A model generated the notes under the pieces. It was not told the DNA's origin, searched no databases, and saw only the letters and a list, made by a program, of their open reading frames with translations. A DNA stretch of 24,743 bases from Chara braunii (lineage: Eukaryota > Streptophyta > Charophyceae > Charales > Characeae): the NCBI GenBank assembly GCA_003427395.1, contig BFEA01000190.1, positions 1,006,719 to 1,031,461 on the forward strand. The letters run 5' to 3'. How positions within the stretch are numbered: position 1 is the stretch's first letter; the number at the start of each line of letters is the position of its first letter. A program made the translations under genes and the position numbers. Below are positions 1-9,776 of this stretch, in pieces.

Positions 1-51
<51 letters not shown>

Positions 52-63
52 ACACACACACAC
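1..63. repeat. (CA)n microsatellite, window edge
   Basis: An almost pure CA dinucleotide array opens the window, with one T interruption near base 48. It ends where CACTCACTTAC begins and probably continues beyond the left edge. Confidence 0.95.
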
Positions 64-1218
64 TCACTTACTTGCGCGGTGCAATGGACCTGACTGTTCT
101 TCACTTGCTGGAGTGCATCAGATCACATGCATATACACTGGCTTCACAGATTGCGAAGTCTCACACAAAAACCCCAATTGAAGATGAATAAGAACCAGGA
201 AGACCATCTCAATTAACAAGCTCATAATTAGAGAGGAAACATCGTGAGTTCAAAGTATATAGCGCTGAACAGAGTTACAAGTCTTTTTCCATCATCATTA
301 GTTCCAAGCCTGACGCTCATCAGCGCCAACTGCCAAATATCAACAACAGCGCTCAACATGTAAGTGTCAACATAGCTCACACTTCCCCCTCTCTCATCTG
401 CTTTCTTCTCTCTCTCCCTCTATGTCTATAGTCTTGGTTTACCCTCACTCATCATGCATGCACACTCTCTATCACACGAGGATCTACTCTGAATACTACC
501 CACTGGTGTCTTATACTGACTATCCTTACTAACATACTAGCTAGTGATGGCGCAGCTATGGCTGCCTTCCCTCTACCCAACACTCTCTTCCTCCTTCCCG
601 CATAGCGCTGCTCTTCAGCCTAGCGCAACTCACATCACACACATCTAGCGCACAAGTGTCACAACACTTCCACACTCTCATGCGAAGTGAGCATCTGGGA
701 GGGTGGCCACTCCTTTATAGTGCTGGACTGGTCTGATGAGGCCTGCATTCAGCCTCAAGTGGGCCTGGGACTCCTACCCAGTACCGATTGTTGCAAGGTG
801 TGTGTCCCAGTATCTTTTCCCATGGTTTGCTACTGTTTTGGGCCATCGGGCCTGTTTTTTGGACTCATGGTCTGAATCAGGATTGACTCGTGAAAGTATG
901 ACCGGACTAGGACTGTAGCCTTTGACTTATTGACGAACATACATGTCTTTTCATCGAGGAGACATGACCCTAACTCAGTCTTGAAAATTGTGTCCAGTAC
1001 CAGTTCGTTCAGGAACTGTTTGCGACCTTTCAAAATGACTTTTCACTTCAATGTGGATGCGACATTTACCTCAAGAACTTTGTCTTTTGAGTTGCTGTTC
1101 GTGAATTAAAGTTCTGGCCGACAGGGCCCCTTGCTGTTGGGGCATCCATTTGGAGTCTAATTCGTAAAGGTCATTTTAGGGGGGTTTGAAAACTGTTTTT
1201 TTCGTTGTTGTTTTTTAC
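64..1218. other. Gene-free stretch
   Basis: I see no gene here. Frames are short and interrupted on both strands and match no family I know. The stretch around 385-425 is pyrimidine-rich (CT runs). Small open frames near 687-918 and 830-1033 lack any recognisable motif and overlap each other on opposite strands. Confidence 0.5.
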
Positions 1219-1233
1219 TTTTTTTTTTTTTTT
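1219..1233. repeat. T15 homopolymer
   Basis: A run of 15 T residues, preceded by a shorter T-rich tract. Read on the minus strand it is an A15 run that could be the tail of a retroposed copy whose body lies to the right and contains the hairpin at 1279-1314. No target-site duplication was found, so this remains a possibility only. Confidence 0.8.
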
Positions 1234-1278
1234 ATTGGTTGATTGATTCCCGCCAAATTTTTTTCAATCCGTTGCGGG

Positions 1279-1314
1279 TATGGCCAACCCCAAAAGATAG
1301 TGGGGTCGGCCATA
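1279..1314. repeat. Hairpin-forming inverted repeat
   Basis: Arms of 14 nt, TATGGCCAACCCCA at 1279-1292 and TGGGGTCGGCCATA at 1301-1314, pair with a single mismatch around an 8-nt loop. The GTGGGGTCGGC core loosely resembles a motif seen in some plant SINEs, but the rest of the region cannot be matched to a SINE by eye. It is not followed by a T-run on the plus strand, so it is not a classical terminator. Confidence 0.6.
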
Positions 1315-1707
1315 GGCCCACTGGATAGAAGATTTTCAGTACTTTGCTTGATGTTGTGCAATTATCTCATTGGGCGGAACCCTCCTTCAATCACGGAGTG
1401 TATGGAGGGCGTCAGGATCACTGCAGACAGAAGTTGATTTTATTCCAAAAAATTTGGTAGTTACTTTGTTCACTCTTGTTGCAATCACCAGCATCAGATC
1501 ATTTGTGATCTGATGGCTGGGAAGCACTCTGCCGTTATTTCAAGTGGGAGGTTTCTGTTTTTTGTTTTTTTTTTACCATCCTCTTGTTTTCTCAGCCCTA
1601 AAATTCGTAATGAACCTGTCATCCCGCTGCCACTCAATGTCACACTGGATCGGCCACATTCCTATCCGACTGCTAATGGGACCATGCTCGTGGACTTTAT
1701 GGTTAGA

Positions 1708-1710
<3 letters not shown>
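1315..1710. other. Gene-free stretch ending at the A28 run
   Basis: No recognisable gene. The piece between the hairpin and the poly-A run could be the body of a retroposed transcript with its tail at 1711-1738. I see no intact frame, snRNA or tRNA similarity, or 5' copy of a target-site duplication to support that. Confidence 0.4.

Positions 1711-1738
<28 letters not shown>
1711..1738. repeat. A28 homopolymer
   Basis: An uninterrupted run of 28 A residues follows GGTTAGAGGT and abuts the TTCAACGGG word cluster. Such a run in plus orientation is typical of a retroposon tail, but no element body was recognised upstream. Confidence 0.95.
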
Positions 1739-1741
<3 letters not shown>

Positions 1742-1924
1742 ACGGGGATTCAACGGGATGAAATTTGTTTTTGCTCCACGCGCGTCCAGCGACGTGTCCG
1801 AGGCCCAATGCGCCCTATTCAACGGGGAGGGTCCGTTGTACTATTCAAAGGGGATTCAACGGGGCCCCGAGGGCTATTCAACGGGTACAACGGTGTTGAA
1901 ACTTTTTCGTTGCACGTTGAATAG
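1739..1924. repeat. Cluster of the short word TTCAACGGG
   Basis: The word occurs at 1739-1747 (first base lost), 1749-1757, 1818-1827, 1844-1853 (one mismatch), 1855-1864 and 1877-1885. Several copies are preceded by CTA. The reverse complement of CTATTCAACG closes the cluster at 1915-1924. Spacing is irregular, so this is not a simple tandem array. The block is G-rich on the plus strand and differs from its AT-richer flanks. Function unknown. Confidence 0.7.
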
Positions 1925-2680
1925 ACACATAGGATGCAACCCTTTTTCACAATCTGCTTTTAGTCAACCAACAAAATTGAAATTGAGCTTGTACAAACAT
2001 TCCTTTACTTCAGTCTGATTTGTGTCCTGAAAGTCAAACTTAAGTCAAAGTAGGGATACAAGCAGTTTACTCAGTCAAACTATAGAAGGATGTACCAATA
2101 AGGGTTATAACGGGGTTTATAGAAGGAAGATGAAATTTTACCTCTCAATTCCCTGCCTCCAGAACTCCTCCTTAGTTCCGGCAGAGCTCCCACAATCGGT
2201 GGGCAGACTCCCCCGTCTTGTTGCGGTCCTACGGGTTGCAATCCCCCCTGCCGCCTTCCTCTCTGAAAAGGATTAGACTTAGAGTAAAAAAGGCAGAAGA
2301 TAAGGGGTTTCAGATGCTCGAGATACAAGAGAAGGACAACTCAACTCTAAGGAGGGGGCCTTGAAACCTTCATGCGCCTGAGGGCCCCGAAATGATGGCA
2401 AGAAAATGTGCAGCAACTTGGTCAACTGACGCCGTACTGTCCACTGTTAACTTTCTTACAAATTTGCAGCAAAGTCCTCCTTCATAAGAAAGTCAGCCAC
2501 CTCTCTGAGCCTTGTGGCTCGAAGTGTACTGGCCCCAGCTCAAAACACGGGCCGTGGATTCAAAATATAGTCCTCTCTCTTCCCAAAGTGAAGCATCGGC
2601 GCAATCTGATCGGCCATGCGGGTGCAACACGTCAAATAACACGTAGTTTGTACTCTCGCCACTAGCCTGTCGCTCCAACC
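1925..2680. other. Gene-free stretch
   Basis: No recognisable gene, RNA gene or repeat. The open frames here, such as the one at 2080-2328 on the minus strand, are short and show no conserved motif. Confidence 0.4.
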
Positions 2681-2743
2681 GGTAAGTCTTCGACTCCCGT
2701 GGCTCGCTCCCTTGCTACCCTGATCAGTAGGACAAGCAGAGCA
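2681..2743 (+). repeat. Diverged ~60-bp repeat, copy A
   Basis: Starts with GGTAAGTCTTCGACTCC and ends near ATCAGTAGGACAAGCAGAGC. It aligns along its length with copies at 3253-3318 and 3324-3381, sharing the pattern GGTAA-T-T-C--CTYC at the start and a CAT-GGTAGG-like segment near the end, with substitutions and small indels. Confidence 0.5.
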
Positions 2744-3252
2744 CCATAGTTTGGTTGACAACAACAGTGGACAACAATAGTAATAGCGGTATGTGGCTTC
2801 ACCAAACGAAACTCGCCTATGAACCAGCCATAACGTCAGCGCCTTCCGATTGTAGCCATAGTTTTAACAACACGAAAACCAGCGATCTCACTGCTACTTG
2901 AAACCTTATGAGTGAAAAGGGTAATAGTACCCGCGGGCAGTAACATCCGAAAATACAATCACGTTGTCGATCTCAACAGCAACAGCCAAAGGAAAACTCG
3001 CCTCGTTACAACTGCACCTTTCCCGCAATAGCATCGGTCTCAAGACCAGCAGCCGTACTCGTGTCATCCATAGCCTCCATCTCCCAAGCCGAAAGAGCAA
3101 TCTCACGGACTGAAACAACTGCAGCTCAGCTAGTTGCAGTCTCGCTGACACCTACAACAACGCGACTGGTGGTGGTCTCTTCAGCAGCAGTATCGAAGTG
3201 AAGGCCGCCACGAGCGACCCTGGTAAATCCTTTTTTATTTCGTTCGCTAACT
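2744..3252. other. Gene-free stretch between repeat copies
   Basis: Moderately GC-rich DNA with the phrase AACTCGCCT repeated at about 2811 and 2995. No family match. The minus frame at 2906-3151 shows no conserved domain and is arginine- and leucine-rich, as expected of a chance frame. Confidence 0.4.
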
Positions 3253-3318
3253 GGTAAGTTTTCGGCTTCGCGGTTGGGCTTACTCTACCTCCATCGCTAG
3301 GGCGAGCATCGCATCCGC
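3253..3318 (+). repeat. Diverged ~60-bp repeat, copy B
   Basis: Begins GGTAAGTTTTCGGCTTCG and contains CTCCATCGCTAGGGCGAGCA. It is about 71 bp ahead of copy C, so B and C form a local tandem pair. A further partial match to the GGTTGGGC-TACTC segment lies at 3587-3624. Confidence 0.5.
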
Positions 3319-3323
3319 CCATA

Positions 3324-3381
3324 GGTAAATCTCCAACTTCTCGGCACGCCTCACGCTACTTCCATCGGTAGGATGAACATG
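3324..3381 (+). repeat. Diverged ~60-bp repeat, copy C
   Basis: Begins GGTAAATCTCCAACTTCTCGG and contains CTTCCATCGGTAGGATGAACA, closely following copy B in sequence and layout. Divergence between copies suggests an old repeat. Confidence 0.5.
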
Positions 3382-4552
3382 ATCGGAGTGTCGAAGAGAG
3401 ATGGACAGTGGCCTTCAGCCAGGCAAACACACTCCTCCATGCCCTCACTCTTTTCAGCGGACAGCGCATCCGGTCGTAACAGTGGTCGGGATCAATGAAC
3501 CGAGGGGACGACCACCACCACTTCAATAGCGATCGCGACAACCCCCTCGATGGTACGAGCTCCCTTGGGATCCCAATGACGCCTATGGTTGGGCGTACTC
3601 GTGCTAACTCGCTCGGTCAATGAATTTCGTAAAACATATAAAATTTTCGAAAGAATCTTTCGCTAGAACACGGAAGTATTCATCGCCACTTCAAATTCGC
3701 CTCGCCAATGCGCAGCTACTAACCTCTACATTGACCAAACTATTACTTTATCATAAGAACTAACTTTGCCATCACCTTCGCAGCGCCTCGAAACCTTAGG
3801 ATCAGATTTTCGATCCCCCGTTTGCATCAAGAAACGGGCGAGATTCATTGTCCTTCCCACACTCTTTCTCCCTTTCGTTTTACACCCTGCCCACGAGCAA
3901 CATCTATCCCTCGCGGCGCACGAATGACCTCCTAGCCTCGAAATTCGACCATTCAATCTACAATGGCCGAAACCCCTCGCCCATCACTTCACCCTGCTAA
4001 ATTTCATTAAGAATCGAGCAAGTAATCGGTTTCCTACTTTCTCATACCTCACTTCTTCCATATCCCCGATTCTATCACGAGTCGAGCAAAGTACGCGTCC
4101 TTCTTCCTGCCATAACTGTCGCTTTTCCCGCCCCTGAGCCTTCTCTTCCCCGCCTATACCCGAAGCCCCTTCTCGACTTGGTTCGCCCTTCTTGCCCGCT
4201 GCCTCGACTCCCAGTTCATCTCTCTCTCTTTCCCGACTCGTAAAAGTTGGCCTCAACACTCAATAACGACTGATCCTACCGCAATGACTCCTTAGGCCGA
4301 TATACCGCTCCCGCTATCCTGCGAAAACTTTGAGAGGGGGGAAAACAACTACTTAGATTAGCTCGACAAGTCCTTCGCCACTCCTACCTAAGTCCCACTC
4401 AACAGTGTCCCTGCCCGACAAATGATTTGCAATCCAGTATCGATGTGGGCCTCCGCTCGAATTCCACTTGGCCACGTTCAACCGTCTAAGCCCGGCTACA
4501 GACACGGCCCCTTATAATGGCTAGGTTCAGACAGACAAAATGCACTATGTGT
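3382..4552. other. Gene-free stretch with a second diverged short repeat
   Basis: No recognisable gene. Three related words of about 22 bp, around CATCAAGAAACGGGCGAGAT (3825-3846), CATTAAGAATCGAGCAAGTA (4005-4026) and ATCACGAGTCGAGCAAAGTA (4074-4095), add to the impression of an old repetitive block. The plus strand is pyrimidine-rich from about 3840 to 4240, so minus-strand frames there look like charged low-complexity protein; this is a composition effect. Confidence 0.4.
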
Positions 4553-4627
4553 GTGTCATGGCTACGTAGGAGCTGCCCTAATCTCCTCTGTATCGTTCCA
4601 ATTTTTAACAGACGTCCTGAAGGATTC
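4553..4627 (-). pseudogene. U6 snRNA relic 1 (partial, degenerate)
   Basis: The minus strand retains TTGGAACGATACAGAGGAGA, which matches the conserved U6 centre (ACAGAGA box region), followed by a degraded match to the CATGGCCCCTGCGCAAGGATGACAC part of U6, ending GCCATGACAC. Known U6 pairs with U4 and then U2 and sits in the spliceosome core. In this copy the last base of the ACAGAGA box is G, and the base after ATTAG is G instead of C, so the catalytic AGC triad is lost. The 5' stem is also altered. There is no T-run terminator and no visible pol III promoter. It is a pseudogene, not a working snRNA gene. Confidence 0.75.
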
Positions 4628-5405
4628 AGGCAGGGCGAGCTCACTTAACACTACCGGAAGGCTAAGCGGTCCCCGTCGGGCGGCTCATGCGCAAGCCCTC
4701 ATAACAGATATTGATGGTGACAACATATGTTCAAGTAAGACCTTTGAAGACTGATATGGAGAGGGGGTTTCCCTCATGGGCAGCCACAACCGCCGCCTTA
4801 CCACAGTGTCCCGACCGCTCCTCTTTTACTGGCCCTTGGGTATGACCCCATCCTCTTTTTTATCTAACGAGCACGCTCACACTCAGACTTCCGCAACAGA
4901 CCATGACTGGCGGTCAGCGCCCTCGCCAGTCGGTATCCCTGTTAGTCCTCTCGGTCAGTATTCGAAGCAGACACAATAGGGGAGTTTTACCAGCATTTCG
5001 AACACGCGGAATAGTGATAATAATATAAAAATTAATAAAATAATAAAAGAAACCCCATAAAGCGAGGGAGAAGCCCCGGCCCTGCGGCAGCAAAACCATG
5101 GGGGATAGCCTCATCGAGCCCTCGACTCATGCCGCTCCGATGTCTCGACGCCACCGCTCGCTCGCTTCGATCCTTAAATCTCCCTACTGGAAATCAGATA
5201 CCATAGCCAATAATGTTAGACCCACGACTGATCCTAATACTAGCGAACGTCTATATAAATGGGTACTACACGGCGCGAGAATCTGCAAGAACGCTTCAAA
5301 GTCAGGTTGTTGTTGATATTGTCCCTCCGTACGTGCGCATATGTCACGATCAAATATTCCAATCAAAGGAGTTTCTTATTTAATCCTTAGTTCAGTCAGA
5401 AGAAT
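4628..5405. other. Gene-free stretch
   Basis: No recognisable gene or RNA. A short AT-rich patch lies at about 5010-5050. Frames of 60-72 codons occur on both strands without family features. Confidence 0.4.
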
Positions 5406-5503
5406 AAAAACTTGGCTGGTAACTACGCCAGTTTCATAATTACCAATATGAAGAGAGATCACGCGTGTCTTAAATCTGCACGCCCACACACTCTCTATTC
5501 TAG
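5406..5503 (+). repeat. Direct duplication, copy 1 of 2
   Basis: Contains TTTCATAATTACCAATATGA and then GCACGCCCACACACTCTCTA. The same order recurs at 5739-5838, about 335 bp downstream, with few substitutions. Similarity may extend a further 15-20 bp upstream of both copies. Confidence 0.85.
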
Positions 5504-5738
5504 CCATTACTGTCTAAAATAAGCAAATGAAAATTATAAATGATGTACATCTTCTTGAGTATAACATAAAATAAGAAGGTCATAGTAATTCAAGATAAAT
5601 GTTGATATGTGTTATCATATTATTGACTTATTAGGTTTCCTAAAGTAATTGATACAAGAATAGGATAGCAAAAAAAAAACAAGAGTAAATATCCCATGAA
5701 CAAAGTCATAGCTTCGTCCTCAGTTTGATATGAAGTAC

Positions 5739-5838
5739 AAAAAAGAATTTGGCTGGTGTACACCGGTTTCATAATTACCAATATGAAGAGAGATCACGAG
5801 CGCCTTAAATATGCACGCCCACACACTCTCTATTCTAG
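5739..5838 (+). repeat. Direct duplication, copy 2 of 2
   Basis: Second copy of the segment at 5406-5503. The spacer (5504-5738) is AT-rich and has no gene. The copies lack TG..CA ends and are only about 100 bp long, so they are not credible LTRs. Confidence 0.85.
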
Positions 5839-6315
5839 TCAACCATTCAATCAGGTTAAGCAAACAGACACCACGATGACCGCAACTCACGTGGTATACT
5901 TAAACTGCCAAACTTATTTTCTGTCGCTTGCAAAGACCAAGGCAGATACCCTTGTAAGGGTATTCGCACCGACAACAGTTTTTCATCCCCTCTCCCTTCG
6001 CGTTCCTCTCCCGCTCGTTTTTTGTCTGAATCTTGGTCTCGTTCCGCACTACTCTGCGCGCTCTCCTCTCTCCGAGTCTTTCTTCCCAACTTCATCCCCA
6101 TACAAGAACTCCCTACCGATCCACACCCCCCGGGTATTCGAGCCGTCAGGCCACATCGTGTAAGGAGGATACTCCCCTCACGTCGTAATTTGATTGGTTG
6201 CGAAAGACTCGCGACGATCGATATGGCTTTCCCTGGGCGATTGCCCCAAACTCTCTCTTCACCCCTTCCTACCTCCGCCCCATTCCCTCTCATCTTCTAT
6301 CTCCCTCTTCGCAAT
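5839..6315. other. Pyrimidine-rich gene-free stretch
   Basis: The plus strand is strongly CT-rich from about 5980 to 6310. That bias makes overlapping frames on both strands (for example 5856-6293 minus, 5756-6163 plus) longer than average, but they share no motif with any family I know. It could be the upstream part of a promoter; see the TATA-like element at 6316. Confidence 0.4.
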
Positions 6316-6362
6316 TATAAAACCTGCAAGCGTGTTCGATAAACTCTCTCTCTCAACCCATC
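6316..6362 (+). promoter_or_regulatory. Possible TATA box and Y-patch
   Basis: TATAAAA at 6316-6322 is followed about 20 nt later by a CT-repeat pyrimidine patch (about 6341-6352), an arrangement common at plant pol II start sites. An inverted CCAAT motif (ATTGG) lies about 120 nt upstream. No downstream coding region is recognisable, so this may be coincidence. Confidence 0.2.
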
Positions 6363-8012
6363 TGCCAACTTCAGAGAAGTTGTGGCTAGGTGATGTGCAA
6401 GTAGTGAGTTGGAAAGTCCTGACAAACTGACTGCAGTGTATGCAAGGTCGTGCGCCAGGTGGGTGCGACGAACTGTGGGATCTGGGCAAGTTGGTGCAAA
6501 AGCTGAGTTGGCGGGGTGACGATCGTTTCGATATGGAGGTTGGTATGTGGCGGCCTGGATCGCTAGTAGTTGAGTAAGAAAGGTGTGTGTGTGTGTACGA
6601 GTGGTTGCATGACCAGAGACCATTATCAGAGAGCAGAGGGCCGGTTCACTTTGATTTTCAGTTCTTCTTCTTTTGTTTTTTGAAAGGTGAGTCCACGACG
6701 AATAGCCGGTTGTTGTCACCCTTAAGCTTGTTTGTATGATCAAAGCTCTCTCTCTCTCTCTCCCTTCTCAATCCCCTTCTTCAGTCAAGCTACTCTCTCT
6801 CTCTCGTTCCTTTGCTTCTGTCTACCTAATGGATGCTCGAATGATTTGATGCTTCCCCGTTCTCGCTCGTCCCTGTTGAATTCAATTGAATCTCGCACGA
6901 ACGAGCATCGTTGAATTTAAGGGACTTGTAAACCCGGGTGACCTTACTGTTTTTTTTTCTTGTTGACGTGTCCCTTGACAACTGAGGATTCGTGTATATG
7001 AGATTTATCATATATATGCATCAATTGGGCTAACTAAGCTAAGATTCTACTGAGATTATTGAAATGTATGCTCACCCGTCGCTCTATGAATGATGATTCT
7101 CGTCTTGATTGGATCGAACTCACATTTTTTTGATCGGTTCGCCTGAAGGATGAAAGGCAACAGAGCACGTAGCGTTGCGACTGTTTACTTCTTTGATTGA
7201 ATAACTGGTTGAGTGGACTTTCGTGATCAGTTTTGCTTATGCCATGTGGACCAATTGTCCCGATCCGACTAGGTGTCGACTTCCCATATCCTCATCACGA
7301 TCGTTCTCGTACAACGAGAAAAAGAGAGATATGCGTGGGACATGTGAGAAGCCGTCGCCAAGATCGACGAGCGCTATTATTTTCCTCCCGAAACAAGGTG
7401 TTCTGGGTTCTTAGGCGCCGATTTTGTCATTATCGATACCCACTTTCCCCTATACTCTTTATTATTGCCTTTTAACAAACTGATTGTCATCCTGTGCGCG
7501 ACAGTAGCGCCTCATGGCCCAACACTCAGTGTAGCGATTATCACCGCACCGAGCGTTATCGGGAAAAAGGGTTCCGCTACCAAACACGTGATGAAGACAA
7601 ATACAAGGAAAGAGCAACCCGACTAAGGCCATCCACGTTGAATTCCAAACTCTGTAACGAGCGGCAACAAGATTTGATTCGAAAATGAGATCCAAAGTGT
7701 GTACCCCGCTTTTTTCGTCCGAAAAGCCGACAAGTAGCCCACATGGAGGTTCAAATATATTTTTTAGATTAGGCGAACGTTTGAAAGTGGCGTGCACCAT
7801 TTCTTTCCCGCGCGGCTATGGTCCTTTCTCACTAAAACTGGAATCACACGGGGGGCTTTGGTTCCATATGTGGCCCCACACTCAATATTCCCAAAAATCC
7901 TTGGCACACCCCATTTTGCTGTTCTTTCAAGGCCTATTCCGCACAAGTTATCACTCCGACCGAAAGACAAAATAGAGCGTGAGGTTAGAACGTCACACCC
8001 CGCTCTTTCGAC
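6363..8012. other. Gene-free stretch
   Basis: No recognisable gene, snRNA or tRNA. Two short CT arrays lie at about 6746-6763 and 6793-6805, and a short GT run at about 6583-6594. Small open frames around 7223-7800 and 7685-8043 overlap on both strands without conserved features. Confidence 0.4.
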
Positions 8013-8209
8013 AAGAGAAAGAGAAGAAAAAAAAGTCACTTAGCAGCGACCATACATAATAATAACCAAGAGGCAATTGTCCATTGACACTAAAGAGAAA
8101 AAAAAAAAGTCACTTAGCAGCGACCATACATAATAATAACCAAGAGGCAATTGTCCATTGACACTTCGCAGGGACCATACATAACTAGATGGTAACCAAG
8201 AGGCAACAC
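8013..8209 (+). repeat. 74-bp tandem repeat, 2.6 copies
   Basis: Copy 1 (8013-8090) and copy 2 (8091-8164) are offset by 74 bp. The 60 bp at 8031-8090 and 8105-8164 are identical. A third, diverged partial copy (8165-8209) retains GGGACCATACATAA and GGTAACCAAGAGGCAA. The first pair must be a recent duplication; the third is older. The A-rich junctions are a plausible slippage site. Confidence 0.9.
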
Positions 8210-8353
8210 TACACTATGAAAAGCCAATGGGCCATCACACTAGCCACACAACCTTTTCACACATATATCATCAAACGGCATACTTTTTTTTTTGTTTTCC
8301 CCTTATTAAATAACATGTTAAGCTGTTAACTCAATAAGAAAACTTTGTTAGTC

Positions 8354-8530
8354 AGTAGTATATGGATGCATAGTATTGCATACCGATCTTCCATCCAAGA
8401 GCGCATGACGACAATCACATATTGCAGATGTCTGTGGCGTCTATTCTAGTTGCTGTACTCGACACGAATTCGTGCACTAGTCCACAAACATAGACTAAGT
8501 GCATGACCTTTCAATGGGATCACTCAGAAA
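8354..8530 (+). repeat. Diverged direct duplication, copy 1 of 2
   Basis: Shares an ordered series of words with 8960-9130: ATGGATGCATA, GATCTTC, ATCGCATGGCAACAATCACA (here AGCGCATGACGACAATCACA), then ACAAATCCA/ACGAATTCG, CATAGA and GTGCATG-CCTTTCA. Overall identity is moderate, so the duplication is old. Confidence 0.65.
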
Positions 8531-8959
8531 AATCAAACTGGCCATTTTCCTAGCCACCGTACTTGACGCATCCTGTCTCTTTCAATGATTATGTTTCTTG
8601 GGTGCCTAATAAATTAGACTAAAAGACAAAGGAGCTAAGAGTATTTATGAGTGCTCGAAAGCATCATTACCATTTAGTTAATTGAAGTCCATGGGCACAT
8701 TTTTGGTTCACCAGGAGCTTTGGAAAGTACCATCAATGGTGTAATGTTACATACGATAGTGCACATGTGTATATGTAAATACAATAGTCTATACGTGTAT
8801 ATGTGGATGCCTGGTCCATGGTATATGTTAGATACAGTAGTGCACACGTGTACGTGTAGATATCTATGTTAATATTGGTGGTGGTGTTACTTAGATACCT
8901 AGTCTATAGACTCTAGACACATATGTTGGAGAATATGTTAGCGTAATCAACATCGCTTA
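8531..8959. other. Gene-free spacer with short TG/AT-rich internal repeats
   Basis: No gene. Two related segments, AGTGCACATGTGTATATGTA (about 8759) and AGTGCACACGTGTACGTGTA (about 8838), lie about 80 bp apart and suggest an eroded local tandem repeat. Confidence 0.4.
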
Positions 8960-9130
8960 ATAGTTTATGGATGCATACTAGTAGTATACTGATCTTCTAT
9001 CGGAGATCGCATGGCAACAATCACACATTCACTGATGCCTGTGTTGTCAGTTGTAGTTGTTGAACCTAGCACAAATCCATCCATGCAGGTCCACATAGAT
9101 AGTGCATGCCCTTTCAGCAAATCAGAGAGA
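8960..9130 (+). repeat. Diverged direct duplication, copy 2 of 2
   Basis: Second copy of the 8354-8530 segment, about 605 bp downstream, with many substitutions and small indels. It contains no coding or RNA motif. Confidence 0.65.
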
Positions 9131-9699
9131 GGCAAATCAAGTTCCTATTATCTACAGCAATTGCAATGCAATTGTTGCTGTGGAATCCCAGGTTGTCTTC
9201 GTAGTTTCATCTTTCGTTAAACGACCAGTACACCGTCACCTGGAGGCCCTGCACTGCGCACCAAGCTTTCCTGAACCGCTAGCGGCACACTTCTTTTCTT
9301 TTCCTGCTGCCGCCGCCAGCCGTTTTGTGGTCCGGTAGGCCCGAGCCTCCACAATTTCCTTCAGGCGATGACAGATTTTCCCACAAGGCTGGGGCCAGGT
9401 AGTGGTGCGCACATTTAACATGTAGCAAGGAATGCACGGACATGATTGTTAGTCGATCAATGATGCTCAATGGTGTTGATTGAAAGAATGGTCATAAATG
9501 CAAACATTTTGGGCCTCTCTCAGTAGGCATCTGAACTTGAAAGTAGACCAGATACAATTCTACTGATCGAACATTTCGAATATATCTCTAACATGTCCAC
9601 ATAAATTTAGTATGTTGTGTAGCGGAGCGAGACCCCATGTGGGATGTTGTACCGAAGTGCAGTAAACTTGGCTTTCTATTAAAGAATGTCCCCACACCA
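9131..9699. other. Gene-free stretch
   Basis: No recognisable feature. Frames of 60-78 codons (for example 9102-9338 plus) have no family signature. Confidence 0.4.
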
Positions 9700-9708
9700 T
9701 GAAATTGT

Positions 9709-9776
<68 letters not shown>

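Noticed and set aside
3984-4259. Charged 91-codon minus-strand frame rich in Glu/Arg/Gly
   Set aside because: Follows from the pyrimidine-rich plus strand; no conserved motif.
5756-6293. Overlapping 135- and 145-codon frames on opposite strands
   Set aside because: Caused by the CT-rich composition; both cannot be real and neither has a signature.
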